In this document: positions 43,387-52,829 of the stretch, piece after piece | Layout: the number at the start of each line of letters is the position of its first letter | Position numbering within the stretch: position 1 is the first letter of the stretch | Assembly: GCA_949316235.1 (NCBI GenBank) | Contig: OX438743.1 | Coordinates: forward strand, 17,853,771 to 17,917,770 | Direction of reading: 5' to 3' | Origin: Oegoconia quadripuncta | Lineage: Eukaryota; Arthropoda; Insecta; Lepidoptera; Autostichidae | Length of the DNA: 64,000 nt | The notes under the pieces: generated by a model | What the model was told of the DNA's origin: nothing | Seen by the model: the letters and a program-made list of their open reading frames with translations, nothing else | Database searches by the model: none | Position numbers and translations under genes: made by a program

Positions 43387-44273
43387 TTTAATATGAAGAA
43401 AAGCGCACTCAATTCGGATCACGATCAATGCCGCCAAACACGTAACGCTCATCGTTTTTCATCGGGGGTTAATCAATCATTGTAGAATTAATTAATAATG
43501 TAGTGCAGGTTTTCAAATAAAGTACACTTGGAATAAAAAACATAGTCTTTAATCAACACCACGGTATCTTATGACAGATTGATTACTAGAATAATAGTTT
43601 TGATTCACTGACAGAAGAAACCTATAAAATGTCCTTGGCCGAACAGCGTAGGGCGTGTGCGGGCGCAAGTGACGCGAATGCTTTGTATCCCGGTCGGAGC
43701 CACACTGTCTGGCGGCGGGCGGTGTGGCTACATATTGCCGATTGGCAGGGAAGGGTTGCGCGGGCGCGGGCACGTGTATGTGCTACAATAATTATTTAAA
43801 ATTTAATATCTAATACACTGAGGCCCAGTCTATCCGTTAGATTGGTCCACGGCTCTGGAGATGTGAGAGCTGCCTACTTGCTCAGCAGCTGAGCTTATGC
43901 ATTCAGCGGAGCAATAGCGCTAGCGTACTATGTACTATGCCTCACGGAAGCGAGTTGGACGGCGTATTTTTTCTATAAGATATGGGTATTTTTAATTGTG
44001 TTTTATAAATTTGTTGTTTCATGTACATACTTAATGAAAGACTGAAATAAATGCTTTAAATATATAAATATATAAAGGCGATATTACACGGTTCTAATAC
44101 ACTAGACACAAATTACAGATTAAAAATAATGACATTTCTTTAAATCTGGTCTTGATTTGTTTAGCAACCATTTTGTTTAAATTTAACTAGGTATCTACTT
44201 TGTATTGATCGCCTAATGAGCAAGTTACATTGGACATTCCATTGATCGGACATCTGTATCTTTTTATCACGTG

Positions 44274-44480
44274 TTTTTTTTATGCACTACAGTTTCGTAC
44301 TTGATGTTAAGTGAAGATGAGGTCGAAGGTGGACGCGTACTGACCCGGAAACCCCAACACATTTGGGGGACTGGCTATCTTATCTCTGACAACCGGAACA
44401 CAACAATGCTATTAACATTGCTGCTTGGCGGCAGATTTAGATAAGATGGTGGTAGATAGCCAGGCGGACATTTAAAATGC
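44274..44480 (-). mobile_element. SINE family A, 5'-truncated
   Basis: The A-tail complement at 44,274-44,281 and the body continue to CAGGCGGACATTTAAAATGC. The head and the TGACCTCAATCACACC block are missing. Confidence 0.75.
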
Positions 44481-44535
44481 TAATTAATAACTTTATAATA
44501 AATAAGTAATTTTATAATAAATTATTTGAACTTTG

Positions 44536-44626
44536 AATCGGGTTGCTGGTGTCCATGGACGGCGGTGATTGCTTGTGACCCGCATGCTCGTTTGCCGCCA
44601 TCTCATCTAAAAAAAAAAAAAAAAAG
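44536..44626 (+). repeat. Retroelement 3' end with poly(A)
   Basis: GTCCATGGACGGCGGTGATT, GTGACCCGCATGCTCG, TTTGCCGCCATCTCATC, then a 17-A run. Complementary in content to 11,628-11,700. The A-tail fixes its orientation as plus. Confidence 0.6.
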
Positions 44627-45048
44627 AATCGTTGGGAATTACTTAGCTCCATTTTCTTTTATACAAAATTGTCTTGACAAATTGTTGCCTGCACCAAGTT
44701 ACCCCGAACCGCACAATTTCGAGGAAAATATAACGTGGCATTAATTGCAAGAATTCCTCCTCCGTACTCGTACCTCTCACGTGCCACGATTGTTCATTGA
44801 GTAATAGAAATTCCTGGGACCCTCTATGTTTACCTTCACACTTCGCCAAGATTGCCAGCTTAACTATATATATATATACTCATCTATGATGTGTAGGTAG
44901 TAAATTGTTTGCTGTACCTTGGGAATACTTAGAGGTTGGGAATTAGTTGGAGGGGGAATGTACTTCCTCGTAGTCCACCCTGGGCAACGGATTTACCAGC
45001 TCTACCTATAGAACTTAATACGATCGACTACATAGCTTTTACAGGGTA

Positions 45049-45160
45049 CCCACTGACACCACTTCTGAATACGAATAACTTTGCCAAAGAAACCATAGTC
45101 GAATTCAATTAAAAAAATTTCAATTACCCAACACTACCTTTAGTATGTCAGTTTAACAAT
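45049..45160 (+). repeat. Half-copy of the repeat at 59,918-60,112
   Basis: ACAGGGTACCCACTGACACC, AACTTTGCCAAAGAAACC, ATAGTCGAATTCAATTAAA and CTACCTTTAGTATG parallel the left part of 59,918-60,070. The right inverted arm is missing. Confidence 0.5.
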
Positions 45161-45545
45161 TTTCGGCTGAATTTGGCTGTTTTAAATGCAGCATAAATCA
45201 AAAATATTACTCTGATCTACACCCGAAAAGCCTTAAAGCTAATTATGAGTAAGTAATACCTAAGTAGATTTAATTAGTACAGTTATTTTCCAGAATTTTA
45301 AAAAACGGCCACTTTATTTTAAAATCGTCAATTATGGAAAATAACTCCATCAAGACTATTTAGGTATTTTTAATTAGCTTTTAGGTATAAGGTGCAGGTT
45401 AAAGCGAATTTTTTTATTTAAAAAGACATCTTAATGCAATAAACCCTCTTAAAATAAAACAAGAAATAGTCATGTATTTCTTGTTGTTGGCAATTTCAAA
45501 TTAATTATAAATTAGTCATTATAAGTGATGTCAAATTTTTTTTTT

Positions 45546-45803
45546 ATATCCTTATACATACACACAGCGCCATCTAGTTCCACAGTAAGCAACTATATGC
45601 TTGTGTTGTGGATACCAGATGGTTGATATACTACATAAAGACATTTTTTTTGTAAATAAATACTTATCATAAATGAAAACATCCATAACTCGGGTACACA
45701 TGTCCGTATTCATCACACAAACATATGCCCCTAGCGGGATTCGAACCCGCAACCTTTTGGTATAGTGGTCAGAGTTGCTAACCATTACACCAAACAGGTC
45801 GTC
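45546..45803 (-). mobile_element. SINE family B, full length
   Basis: The tail complement is ATCCTTATACATACACACAG, the B-box complement GCGGGATTCGAACCCGCAAC, and the head end CCAAACAGGTCGTC at 45,803. Confidence 0.85.
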
Positions 45804-45905
45804 AAATATTTAAATAATATCCAATTATATTAGTCCCATTTTTATATTAGCCAAATTTCAAAACGTTAATTTTCTTCTTCTTTTCGTGTCGAGGCAAGTT
45901 TTATA

Positions 45906-46235
45906 TCACCAAAACCTAGCCACTCTAACAATACTCTCTTTGGCAAGGAGGTCGTCAAATGTGCAGCTGCCGGAACGTGCGGAGCAAAATAATAGGTGAT
46001 CCAAAATCTGGGGCTCCCCCCAGGCAATGGAGAAACCCCATCTGCACAGATTATCTTTCCTGACGATTAAAGGGTTTCCATGTCGGCCATGGCAAATCGT
46101 GTATAGAGGAAGACTCTCCGAGCAGGAGAAACGACGCAAGAGACTTCCTCTCACGCAACGGGCTGCCGCGAACATTCTGAGCCACACTTTGTAATAATAT
46201 TTTATCAAGAATAGGAAATTGTAACAAATACACAA
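45906..46235 (-). pseudogene. Possible LINE C-terminal remnant
   Basis: A 109-codon minus-strand frame ends with NLCRWGFSIAWGEPQILDHL then LFCSARSGSC. The C...GE..xxDHLLF.C spacing resembles the zinc-knuckle region after the RT/RNase H part of some insect LINEs. An overlapping frame is also open for 60 codons, so a frameshift is possible. I could not place it in a family with confidence. Confidence 0.3.
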
Positions 46236-46600
46236 GGTGAAAATGCGTTATTAAATATATAAAAATATATTAGATGTTCTGCCGATCAGACAGTAACATT
46301 TTAATTGATAGCAAACAAATACGTCATATTTATGTTTTGCTCCTCGTCTTGTTATAGTCTATGTGCTATGTGCTCGACGTTTTTGACACACAAAGGCTCG
46401 CTGAACCTGGTCCTTTAAAGCCTTTCAGCGCGTTCTATTTTTAAAAACTTTATGAAACATGGCACACGATTCCTTTCAAAGCCTTTTTGTTTATTACACC
46501 TTCTCTCCATACCCTCCAATTCGAATGGTCGAAATATGAAAATAACAATACTCGTAATATAGTTTATAACTTTATATAGCGCTTTGCTTCATCATTTATA

Positions 46601-46785
46601 ATGCGGACTGCTAAGGTATGGAACTCACTGCCCCCGTCGGTTTTTCCCGACACTTACCTACAACCTTGGGATGTTCAAGTCTAGAGTGAATAGGCATTTA
46701 CTGGGTGCGCGTGATCTTCGGCTACATCGTCACTTTCATTTCATTCCATCAGGTGAGATTGTAGTCAAACGCGAAACCAGTTTTT
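46601..46785 (+). pseudogene. LINE RT C-terminal fragment and 3' tip
   Basis: MRTAKVWNSLPPSVFPDTY, then after a one-base shift NLGMFKSRVNRHLLGARDLR, LHRHFHFIPSGEIVVKR. W-NSLPP...FPDTYNL..FK.RVNRHL is a familiar insect LINE C-terminal pattern. It ends CATCAGGTGAGATTGTAGTC and an A-rich tail. The frameshift and truncation make it non-functional. Confidence 0.65.
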
Positions 46786-46884
46786 AATAAAAAAAAAATA
46801 ACTGAGATGGCTAAAAAAAACTTTTAGTGTTCCATGAGATAATACAGCAGTTATTAACAAACGGTTGTTATATAAGCATTGCAC

Positions 46885-47075
46885 AGGCCGCTCATTTTCA
46901 GTCTTAAGTAAAAATATTTTCCCTTGTTTTGTAGAATTACAAATTGTATCCAACCTACTTAAAAAGTGTAACCCATGAGTTTCTTGCTCATTCTTCTCTG
47001 GTGAGTCAGCATTGTGAATGAACAATAAATTTAAATTAAGTTAAAAAATATGTAACGTTTTCATGTGATACTTGA
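46885..47075 (+). repeat. LINE 3' UTR fragment
   Basis: TGAGTTTCTTGCTCATTCTT, CTCTGGTGAGTCAGCATTGT, AACGTTTTCATGTGATACTT. The same order occurs at 54,890-55,060. Confidence 0.6.
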
Positions 47076-47720
47076 AATCTTTATACTATTGACTTTATAT
47101 CGTCTATCTAACCATCAAGATATTTATCCTCAGAAGCAGATATATACACACAAGTAGATATTAAAAATAGGATTGCAAAGTATTGAACAAACATTTTTAA
47201 CAATTTTCGCACCACAATTTCTTTTATAAATTGCCAATACAAAGGAAATACACATCAGGCCACGAAAATAGTTCCCTGTGTGACGATTTACAGAGAGAAT
47301 TTTATTCGTATAGATATCAAACGGTCGTCGATCGGACTCGAATAGAAATGGTTCATTTTCACATGTGGCGTGATGTCTCCAATATTGGCTGGTGCTTTTG
47401 CACGATACTGTGTTTGTGAAATTATTTCTGCCATAACAAAATATTTCTATTCACGTTTATTTACTTTTAGGAAAGTAAATTTAAATTCATCAATTAGACT
47501 AAGTTGATGGGTTTACCTTGGAAAGCAACGTTGCGGGTTCCTTACATTATTTTAGTATTCAAATACGGTTTGCAAATGGTCAGTTATAAGGTTATCAGAT
47601 CTAAAAATAAAAAATATCGAAAAATAAAATCTTCAGTAAAATTCCTGAGATCATGACTCAAAATTCAATTTTCACTCGCACTTATGTGTGTGCGTTGTGT
47701 TTGGTCGGATGTAAGGAAAC
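47076..47720. other. No recognisable feature
   Basis: AT-rich spacer. The frame at 47,231-47,419 has no domain. Confidence 0.35.
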
Positions 47721-47896
47721 GCCGCCCAGCCGCAATATTAATGGCATTGTTGTATTCCGGTTGTCAGAGATAAGATAGCCAGCCCCCCAAATGTGTTGGG
47801 GTTTCCGGGTCAGTACGCTTCCACCTTCGACCTCATCTTCACTTAACATCAGGTGTTATTGAGGCCAAGTACCAACCCGTTGTTCATAAAAAAAAA
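47721..47896 (+). mobile_element. SINE family A, 5'-truncated
   Basis: GCCGCCCAGCCGCAATATT through TTCCGGGTCAGTACGCTTCC, ACTTAACATCAGGTGTTATT and an A-tail. It lies 145 bp upstream of the DIRS element and is not part of it. Confidence 0.75.
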
Positions 47897-48040
47897 TGTA
47901 GCTTAATAGTGCGTGGTCCCATTTGAGTGCATGTGATATTGTTATATTTAAGATTAAACTAGGGGAATGTTTATGAACCAGTTTGACGAAATACGGTAAG
48001 AAGATATTTAACTTTTAATACAATTGCTTTGTATACCTGG

Positions 48041-48186
48041 TTATTATATTTCTTCGCTTCATTCTTCGATATAATTAACCAGGTAGTCCCTTAATCTACT
48101 AGGCAACATCGCACAATTTTTAAAAGACATGACAATGACTAAAAAATAAACGAGTTCCGATCGACGCTCTTGACAGTTACTCATTC
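48041..48186. repeat. DIRS left inverted terminal repeat
   Basis: Starts TTATTATATTTCTTCGCTTC and ends ACAGTTACTCATTC. The inner 120 bp are the complement of 52,830-52,950. The outer 45 bp (to CCAGGTAG at 48,086) are complemented by 52,621-52,666 in the internal region rather than exactly by the right end. Confidence 0.9.
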
Positions 48187-48215
48187 CTTATTTGTGCGAG
48201 GCAACACGAGCACGC
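48181..48215 (+). promoter_or_regulatory. Candidate initiator and downstream element
   Basis: TCATTC at the inner edge of the left repeat fits the insect initiator consensus, with the A at 48,183 as +1. GCACG at about +28 is a 4-of-5 match to a downstream promoter element. No TATA box is seen. Transcription from here would cover exon 1. The match is short, so the support is weak. Confidence 0.25.
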
Positions 48216-48226
48216 GCATTTTCGCT

Positions 48227-48362
48227 ATGCCGAAACGCAGCGCCGAAGAAAAGATTAAGCATTATCACAAAAAACTAAGAAGATTGGAATCCAAAGTGGA
48301 AAATAGGAAAAGACATCGTCGGATCATAATTTCTTCCGATGAGGATGAATCTGACAAAGAAC
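48227..48362 (+). CDS. gag: DIRS gag, exon 1 (46 residues)
   Basis: Starts at ATG 48,227 with MPKRSAEEKIKHYHKKLRRL, a basic, helix-forming start of the kind I associate with DIRS Gag N-termini. It continues through a basic KRHRR and an acidic-serine SSDEDESDKE stretch. The frame hits GTAAGT at 48,363 right after GAAC, a textbook 5' splice site. Without splicing, translation would run on only to a stop near 48,440. Joining to the acceptor at 48,713 keeps the frame (GAA C|GT CAC) and leads into exon 2. Exon 1 may also serve as the shared leader for the other DIRS frames. Confidence 0.75.
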
Positions 48363-48713
48363 GTAAGTGTTATAACATTACATCTTTCGATTTACTATGC
48401 TACCAACATACCGGCATGTATGGATTGACTGCGAGTCAATAAATACCTTTCAAATAAATCGGGGTTGACTGCGAGTCTCCAACGATGATAAATCAAAAAA
48501 TTTCGCCGGTTTGTAGGGATTAACTGCGAGTTAATAACTACAATGTTCATTAGACCATAATTGGGGTTCACTGCGAGTGTACCTACGTACAACTGTTGGT
48601 TTATATCAAGTACGTGTCGTCGCTCGCCACGACATTTATGTCATCACATAGATTTTATTATCTACCCTAATTGTTCCAGTACATTAAATAATAATGTAAA
48701 ATTATTATTCTAG
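48363..48713 (+). other. Putative gag intron of the DIRS element
   Basis: 351 bp with GTAAGT at the 5' border and a TTATTATTCTAG 3' border. 351 is a multiple of three but the intron contains in-frame stops. It holds four ACTGCGAGT-centred hairpins. Splicing restores one continuous Gag of about 363 residues. Confidence 0.7.
48424..48585 (+). repeat. Four ACT-GCG-AGT hairpins with compensatory changes
   Basis: Hairpin 1 at 48,424-48,440 has arms ATTGACT/AGTCAAT. Hairpin 2 at 48,467-48,477 has GACT/AGTC. Hairpin 3 at 48,519-48,535 has ATTAACT/AGTTAAT. Hairpin 4 at 48,565-48,583 has GGT-T-CACT/AGTG-T-ACC. The GCG loops are 40, 55 and 47 bp apart. The pair outside ACT/AGT is G-C, G-C, A-T and C-G, so the sequence changes while pairing is kept. 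Confidence 0.85.
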
Positions 48714-49669
48714 GTCACCAAGACCAGACGAACGGGGATACAGGTCCCATGGAAAATGAAATTTCTATCGATAACGAAATTCATATCGATAATACGATTC
48801 CAAGCGGAACCCAAGAAAATGTCACCGATTTGACACAAACACCTGTCGTTAACCCTGAACCGTCATCGTCAGGAGACCCTGATCTGGATCCTGAACTGTT
48901 ATTAGCCTTAGGCGAATCCACTTCTGATTCCCCCGATTATGGCGAAAAAATCCTTGAGAGTCAAGCAAAGTTATGGTTACCGCTTTTAAAAAAGGGTATG
49001 TCAAAAGAAAATAAGGACAAGTTACTTAAGGAGTATATAATCCCGGATAATTGTAGACTATTACAAGCACCCAAGCTCAACGCTGAGATCGCAGCCGCCA
49101 TACCCGATATGGTTAGAAATAGGGACAAGAATACTCTTTGCGCCCAGCAACAACAACTCGGTTCAGGAATCACGGCCGTAAATAGGGCCATGGACCTTCT
49201 TTTATTAGGTGGAGATAAAATTCAGGCTATAAAACACCTCAGTAATGGTTGCCGTTTACTAACGGACTTACACTGCCTTTTCACACAGTGTCGTACAAAG
49301 CTTATTACGCCCAGTCTAGACAAGACTTGTCTTAACGTAATACATGAAGCAGAAAGGGACGAGACTCTGTTTGGAGCGAAACTCTCGGAAAAGATTAAGG
49401 CGGCAAAGGCCATTGAAAGGCAGGGCCTTCAAATTAAAAAAGCGCCACTGCAGAAGACGACAGCTGGCACTTCTCAACAGACGGGTACCTATCGTCATCC
49501 CTATCAGGGAAACTGGCAAGCCCCTCCTCGCTACCCGTCGAACAGGGGGGGACGGGGAGGCTACCGTCGCCAGGCGCCGCCAGCTGCGAGCTCGCGCCGC
49601 AACAACCAGCCTGCTTCCAGCACGAAGACCATTCCCCAGAACAAGCCCCGTGCAACGACACAGCAGTAG
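48714..49669 (+). CDS. gag: DIRS gag, exon 2 (C-terminal ~317 residues)
   Basis: Continues the frame from exon 1 through HQDQTNGDTGP to an internal ATG at 48,749 (MENEISIDNEIHIDN), so an unspliced product of 306 residues is also conceivable. The N-terminal 70 residues are acidic. The middle is helical with conserved-looking LLLALGESTSDSPDYGEKIL and SKLWLPLLKKGM-type segments. The end is Gly/Arg-rich (NRGGRGGYRRQAPPAASSRR), suited to RNA binding. No CCHC zinc knuckle is visible, as is usual in this group. Gag should form the particle that packages element RNA. The stop is TAG at 49,667-49,669. The pol frame, shifted by -1, is already open across this region. A G7 run at 49,545-49,551 fits a -1 slippery heptamer (G GGG GGA). 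Confidence 0.85.
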
Positions 49670-49674
49670 TACAG

Positions 49675-51582
49675 GTACATGCTGGTCGTATAAATTATTT
49701 TTATAATTGTTGGCTTAAAGTTACACAAAATACAGTTGTTCTCAACTGGATTAAAAATGGATATTCAATTCCATTTTGTAAGGAGGTACAACAAATCACC
49801 ATACCTAAAAATAATTTTTCATTTACTGAAAAACAAGATATGTCTTTAGCCATAGATAAGTTATTAGACTTAAGCGCAATATCCCCATGTACCCCCACTA
49901 AAAACCAGTTCATTTCTAAGATTTTCCTTGCCCCTAAACAAAACGGCAGTAAACGTTTTATTTTAAATTTAAAACCATTGAATAAATTCATTTCTAAATT
50001 ACACTTTAAGATGGAAGACCACCGTACGGCTATGAAACTGATACCCAAAGATGGTTATTTAGCGACCATTGATTTAAAGGAGGCGTATCTATTAGTACCC
50101 ATCACTGCCTCAGATCGAAAATATTTACGATTCGAATTCGAATCCCCTTCAGGTCTAAAAACCACTTACGAATTTACAGCCATGCCGTACGGGTTGTCAG
50201 TTGCACCAAGAGTCTTCACTAAGGTTATGAAAGAGGTATTATGTTGTTTAAGAAAACGCGGCTTGAAGTCTGTGGGGTACCTGGACGATATTTTATGTAT
50301 AGGGGACAACTACGCTGACTGTCTTAATAACGTAAACGAAACTTTGTCATTATTACAATGTTTAGGCTTTGTCATAAATTTCGAAAAAAGTTCATTGTAC
50401 CCACAACAAACTTGTAAATATCTAGGCTTTGTATTTCATACAAGAAACCTGACATTAACTTTACCTAGCGAAAAGCGAAACAATATAGCACAGTTAGTCC
50501 AAAAATATTCAACTTTACCACAGTGCACCATCCGCGAGTTAGCTCAGCTGATAGGTGTTTTAACATCTTCGTGCCCTGCCGCCAAATATGGGTGGCTGTA
50601 CACGAAGATTTTAGAACGACATAAATTTCTTATGTTATCCAAATATGAAGATTATGAAACCAAGATCAGACTTCCTACCGAGTTATTAAGAGACCTTCAG
50701 TGGTGGACCGAGAATATATTCTCGACATACAATCACATGCGATTTCCTCATTTTAAATTTGAGATTTACACGGACGCATCCCGCACGGGATGGGGCTCAG
50801 TGTGCAATAACAATCGAGCTAACGGAATGTGGTCAAGTTCAGAACGCGTAAAACACATAAATTATTTGGAGCTGTTAGCAGTTTTTCTTGGACTAAAATG
50901 TTTTGTACGACTGGAGAAAAACTGTGTTGTATTGCTCCGCGTTGACAATACGACAGCTATAAGTTACGTGAATCGCATGGGCGGAATACAATTCCCCCAT
51001 TTGAACGAATTGTCTCGACTGATTTGGCAATGGTGCGAGGAGCGTAATATTTGGATCATAGCATCTTACGTTAATACTAAAGAAAATTACGCGGATTTTG
51101 ATTCGAGAATAATAAACCCGGATACGGAATGGGAACTATCAAATAAAGCATTTGGAATTATTACAAAGCATTTAGGCCATCCTGAAATTGATTTATTCGC
51201 TTCTCGCACCAATGCAAAATGTGACTTATTCATATCTTGGAAACAAGATCCCGATGCAATAGCCGTAGACGCGTTTACCGTAAATTGGCAAAGTTTTCAC
51301 TTCTACGCGTTTCCTCCCTTTTCTTTAATATTAAAGTGCTTGAGAAAAGTAATTGATGACGAAGCTTCTGGTATATTTGTGTTTCCCTATTGGCCCTCAC
51401 AGCCTTGGTTCCCCATGTTGGAAAAGTTAATATGTTCGGAAATACTTTATTTCAACTCTGATAAATATCCTCTTCAATCTCTTTTCAGAGCCCATCACCC
51501 TCTTCATCAGAACCTTACCCTGGCTGCAGCGAGGCTTTGCGGCAAGCCTTCATCCGGCGAGGCTCCCCTCCCGATGCACTAA
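49675..51582 (+). CDS. pol: DIRS reverse transcriptase, RNase H and methylase-like domain
   Basis: The frame is open from well upstream of the gag stop. Recognisable pol sequence begins at about 49,680 (GRINYFYNCWLK, VVLNWIKNGYSIPF), although the first ATG is at 49,840. Residues counted from that ATG: RT motifs include KRFILNLKPLNKFI (39-52), the catalytic Asp of ATIDLKEAY at D78, and YLDD at 147-150. RNase H has YTDAS (D312), NYLEL (E344), RVDN (D369) and NYADFDSR (D419/D421). The tail from about 440 (HPEIDLFASRTNAKCDLF, FYAFPPFSLI) matches the region described in DIRS elements as a Dam-like methylase. All catalytic residues I know of are present. It overlaps the recombinase frame by about 46-70 bp. 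The start mechanism is unclear: frameshift, or splicing from exon 1. Confidence 0.92.
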   Translation, partial: VHAGRINYFYNCWLKVTQNTVVLNWIKNGYSIPFCKEVQQITIPKNNFSFTEKQDMSLAIDKLLDLSAISPCTPTKNQFISKIFLAPKQNGSKRFILNLKPLNKFISKLHFKMEDHRTAMKLIPKDGYLATIDLKEAYLLVPITASDRKYLRFEFESPSGLKTTYEFTAMPYGLSVAPRVFTKVMKEVLCCLRKRGLKSVGYLDDILCIGDNYADCLNNVNETLSLLQCLGFVINFEKSSLYPQQTCKYLGFVFHTRNLTLTLPSEKRNNIAQLVQKYSTLPQCTIRELAQLIGVLTSSCPAAKYGWLYTKILERHKFLMLSKYEDYETKIRLPTELLRDLQWWTENIFSTYNHMRFPHFKFEIYTDASRTGWGSVCNNNRANGMWSSSERVKHINYLELLAVFLGLKCFVRLEKNCVVLLRVDNTTAISYVNRMGGIQFPHLNELSRLIWQWCEERNIWIIASYVNTKENYADFDSRIINPDTEWELSNKAFGIITKHLGHPEIDLFASRTNAKCDLFISWKQDPDAIAVDAFTVNWQSFHFYAFPPFSLILKCLRKVIDDEASGIFVFPYWPSQPWFPMLEKLICSEILYFNSDKYPLQSLFRAHHPLHQNLTLAAARLCGKPSSGEAPLPMH

Positions 51583-52493
51583 ATCTACTGGTAGCTTCTT
51601 TAGCGGACAGCACTATTAAGCAGTATAATGTTACACTAAAGCTTTGGTGGCAATTTTGTCAAATTAACAAGGTGAATGTATTCGGACCTCCAAAGGCGTC
51701 GGTATTATCCTTTTTAAGCCAACAGTTCAGCAGCGGTTGTTCCTATAGCAGTTTAAATAGTCACCGATCTGCATTATCATTATTCCTAGGTGACGGTATT
51801 GGTTCAGATGAAACTGTAAAGCGTTTACTTAAAGGTGCATTTAGGTTAAAACCTTCAACACCCAAGTACTCTAGAACTTGGGATCCGCAATTAGTTCTGA
51901 ATCTTGTCTCACAATGGTATCCTAATACCGAATTAAATTTAGAAAAGATCACAAAAAAATTAGTTATCCTTCTTGCCCTTTGTACTGCACATCGAGTACA
52001 AACGCTTTGTCTAATTAAACTCGAGAATATCACTATCTCAAATGATGGTATCAGAATCTCTATAACTGAACTGATTAAAACATCAGCTCCCGGTCGTGAC
52101 CAACCACTTTTATTTTTGCCTTATTTCCCGCAGAACATTGGTATATGCCCTGCAACAGTTCTCAAAGATTACATTTTTATTACTAAAAATAAGAGAACTG
52201 CAAGTACGGGTCAAGTGCTGTTGACATACAAAGCACCACACAAAGCAGCGACTACACAATCGGTTAGTCGCTGGATAAAACAAGTGCTGACAGAAAGCGG
52301 CGTCGACACGACAGTGTTCAGCGCGCACAGCACACGCCACGCTGCCACCTCCGCCGCCCATTCGCGCGGTCTTTCTGTGGACACTATTAGGAAAACCGCT
52401 GGCTGGACCAGCACATCCAAAACATTTGCAAAATTTTATAATAGATCGGTAATCATCGAAGAAAATTTTGCCAATTCTATATGTTTAACATAA
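51511..52493 (+). CDS. DIRS tyrosine recombinase
   Basis: The catalytic set of tyrosine recombinases is visible. Residues are counted from Leu at 51,537: R153 (CTAHRVQTL), H264 and R267 (SAHSTRHAA), W290 (TAGW) and nucleophile Y301 (AKFYNR). The N-terminal part (ADSTIKQYNVTLKLWWQFC) is a core-binding-like domain. It should recombine the circular cDNA into the genome. The frame has no ATG before the conserved PGCSEALRQAFIRRGSPPDA start. The stop upstream is at 51,462. A pyrimidine-rich acceptor (CCCTCTTCATCAG, AG at 51,509-51,510) would join exon 1 in frame (GAA C|AA CCT TAC CCT), supplying a start codon. It overlaps pol in the -1 frame. The length of about 320 residues fits the family. Confidence 0.92.
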
Positions 52494-52619
52494 TTATTAT
52501 AAATGTAATCTCTTCGATCTCAATTTATGTCTTACGTTTTTTGTGCTTAATATAATCATTATGCTCACAATAAGAGTTTATGTTAAAAAAAAAAAAACTT
52601 TCTGTGCTTGCTCTGAAAG
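52494..52619 (+). other. DIRS 3' non-coding spacer
   Basis: Short AT-rich sequence after the recombinase stop, with an A14 run at about 52,585-52,598. It leads directly into the internal complementary region. Confidence 0.5.
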
Positions 52620-52620
52620 T

Positions 52621-52733
52621 CTACCTGGTTAATTATATCGAAGAATGAAGCGAAGAAATATAATAAGTGATCAAACAAACTTCACAAGTGAAGTTCGATC
52701 ATTATTATATGAGTCGCTTCATTCAAAGATATA
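52621..52733. repeat. DIRS internal complementary region
   Basis: The first part (CTACCTGGTTAATTATATCG to AAATATAATAA) is the exact complement of the left outer end. It then passes through TAATAAGTGATC into the complement of the right outer end (CTTCACAAGTGAAGTTCGATC to CAAAGATATAAT), with one mismatch seen (CAAACAAAC versus CAAACGAAC). This acts as a splint joining the two ends during cDNA circle formation. Confidence 0.92.
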
Positions 52734-52829
52734 ATCTCCCTCCCACCCATAGTACACAAACGATATCTTAAAAATATGTTTGATACATGACCCAAAGCAA
52801 GAAAGTTTTTTGCGTTATCGCTCTCTAAA

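Noticed and set aside
49344..49706. A 120-codon plus-strand frame rich in Arg
   Set aside because: It overlaps the 3' end of gag in a third frame. The gag frame continues from exon 1, and the pol frame carries the conserved pol start. This frame has no motif.
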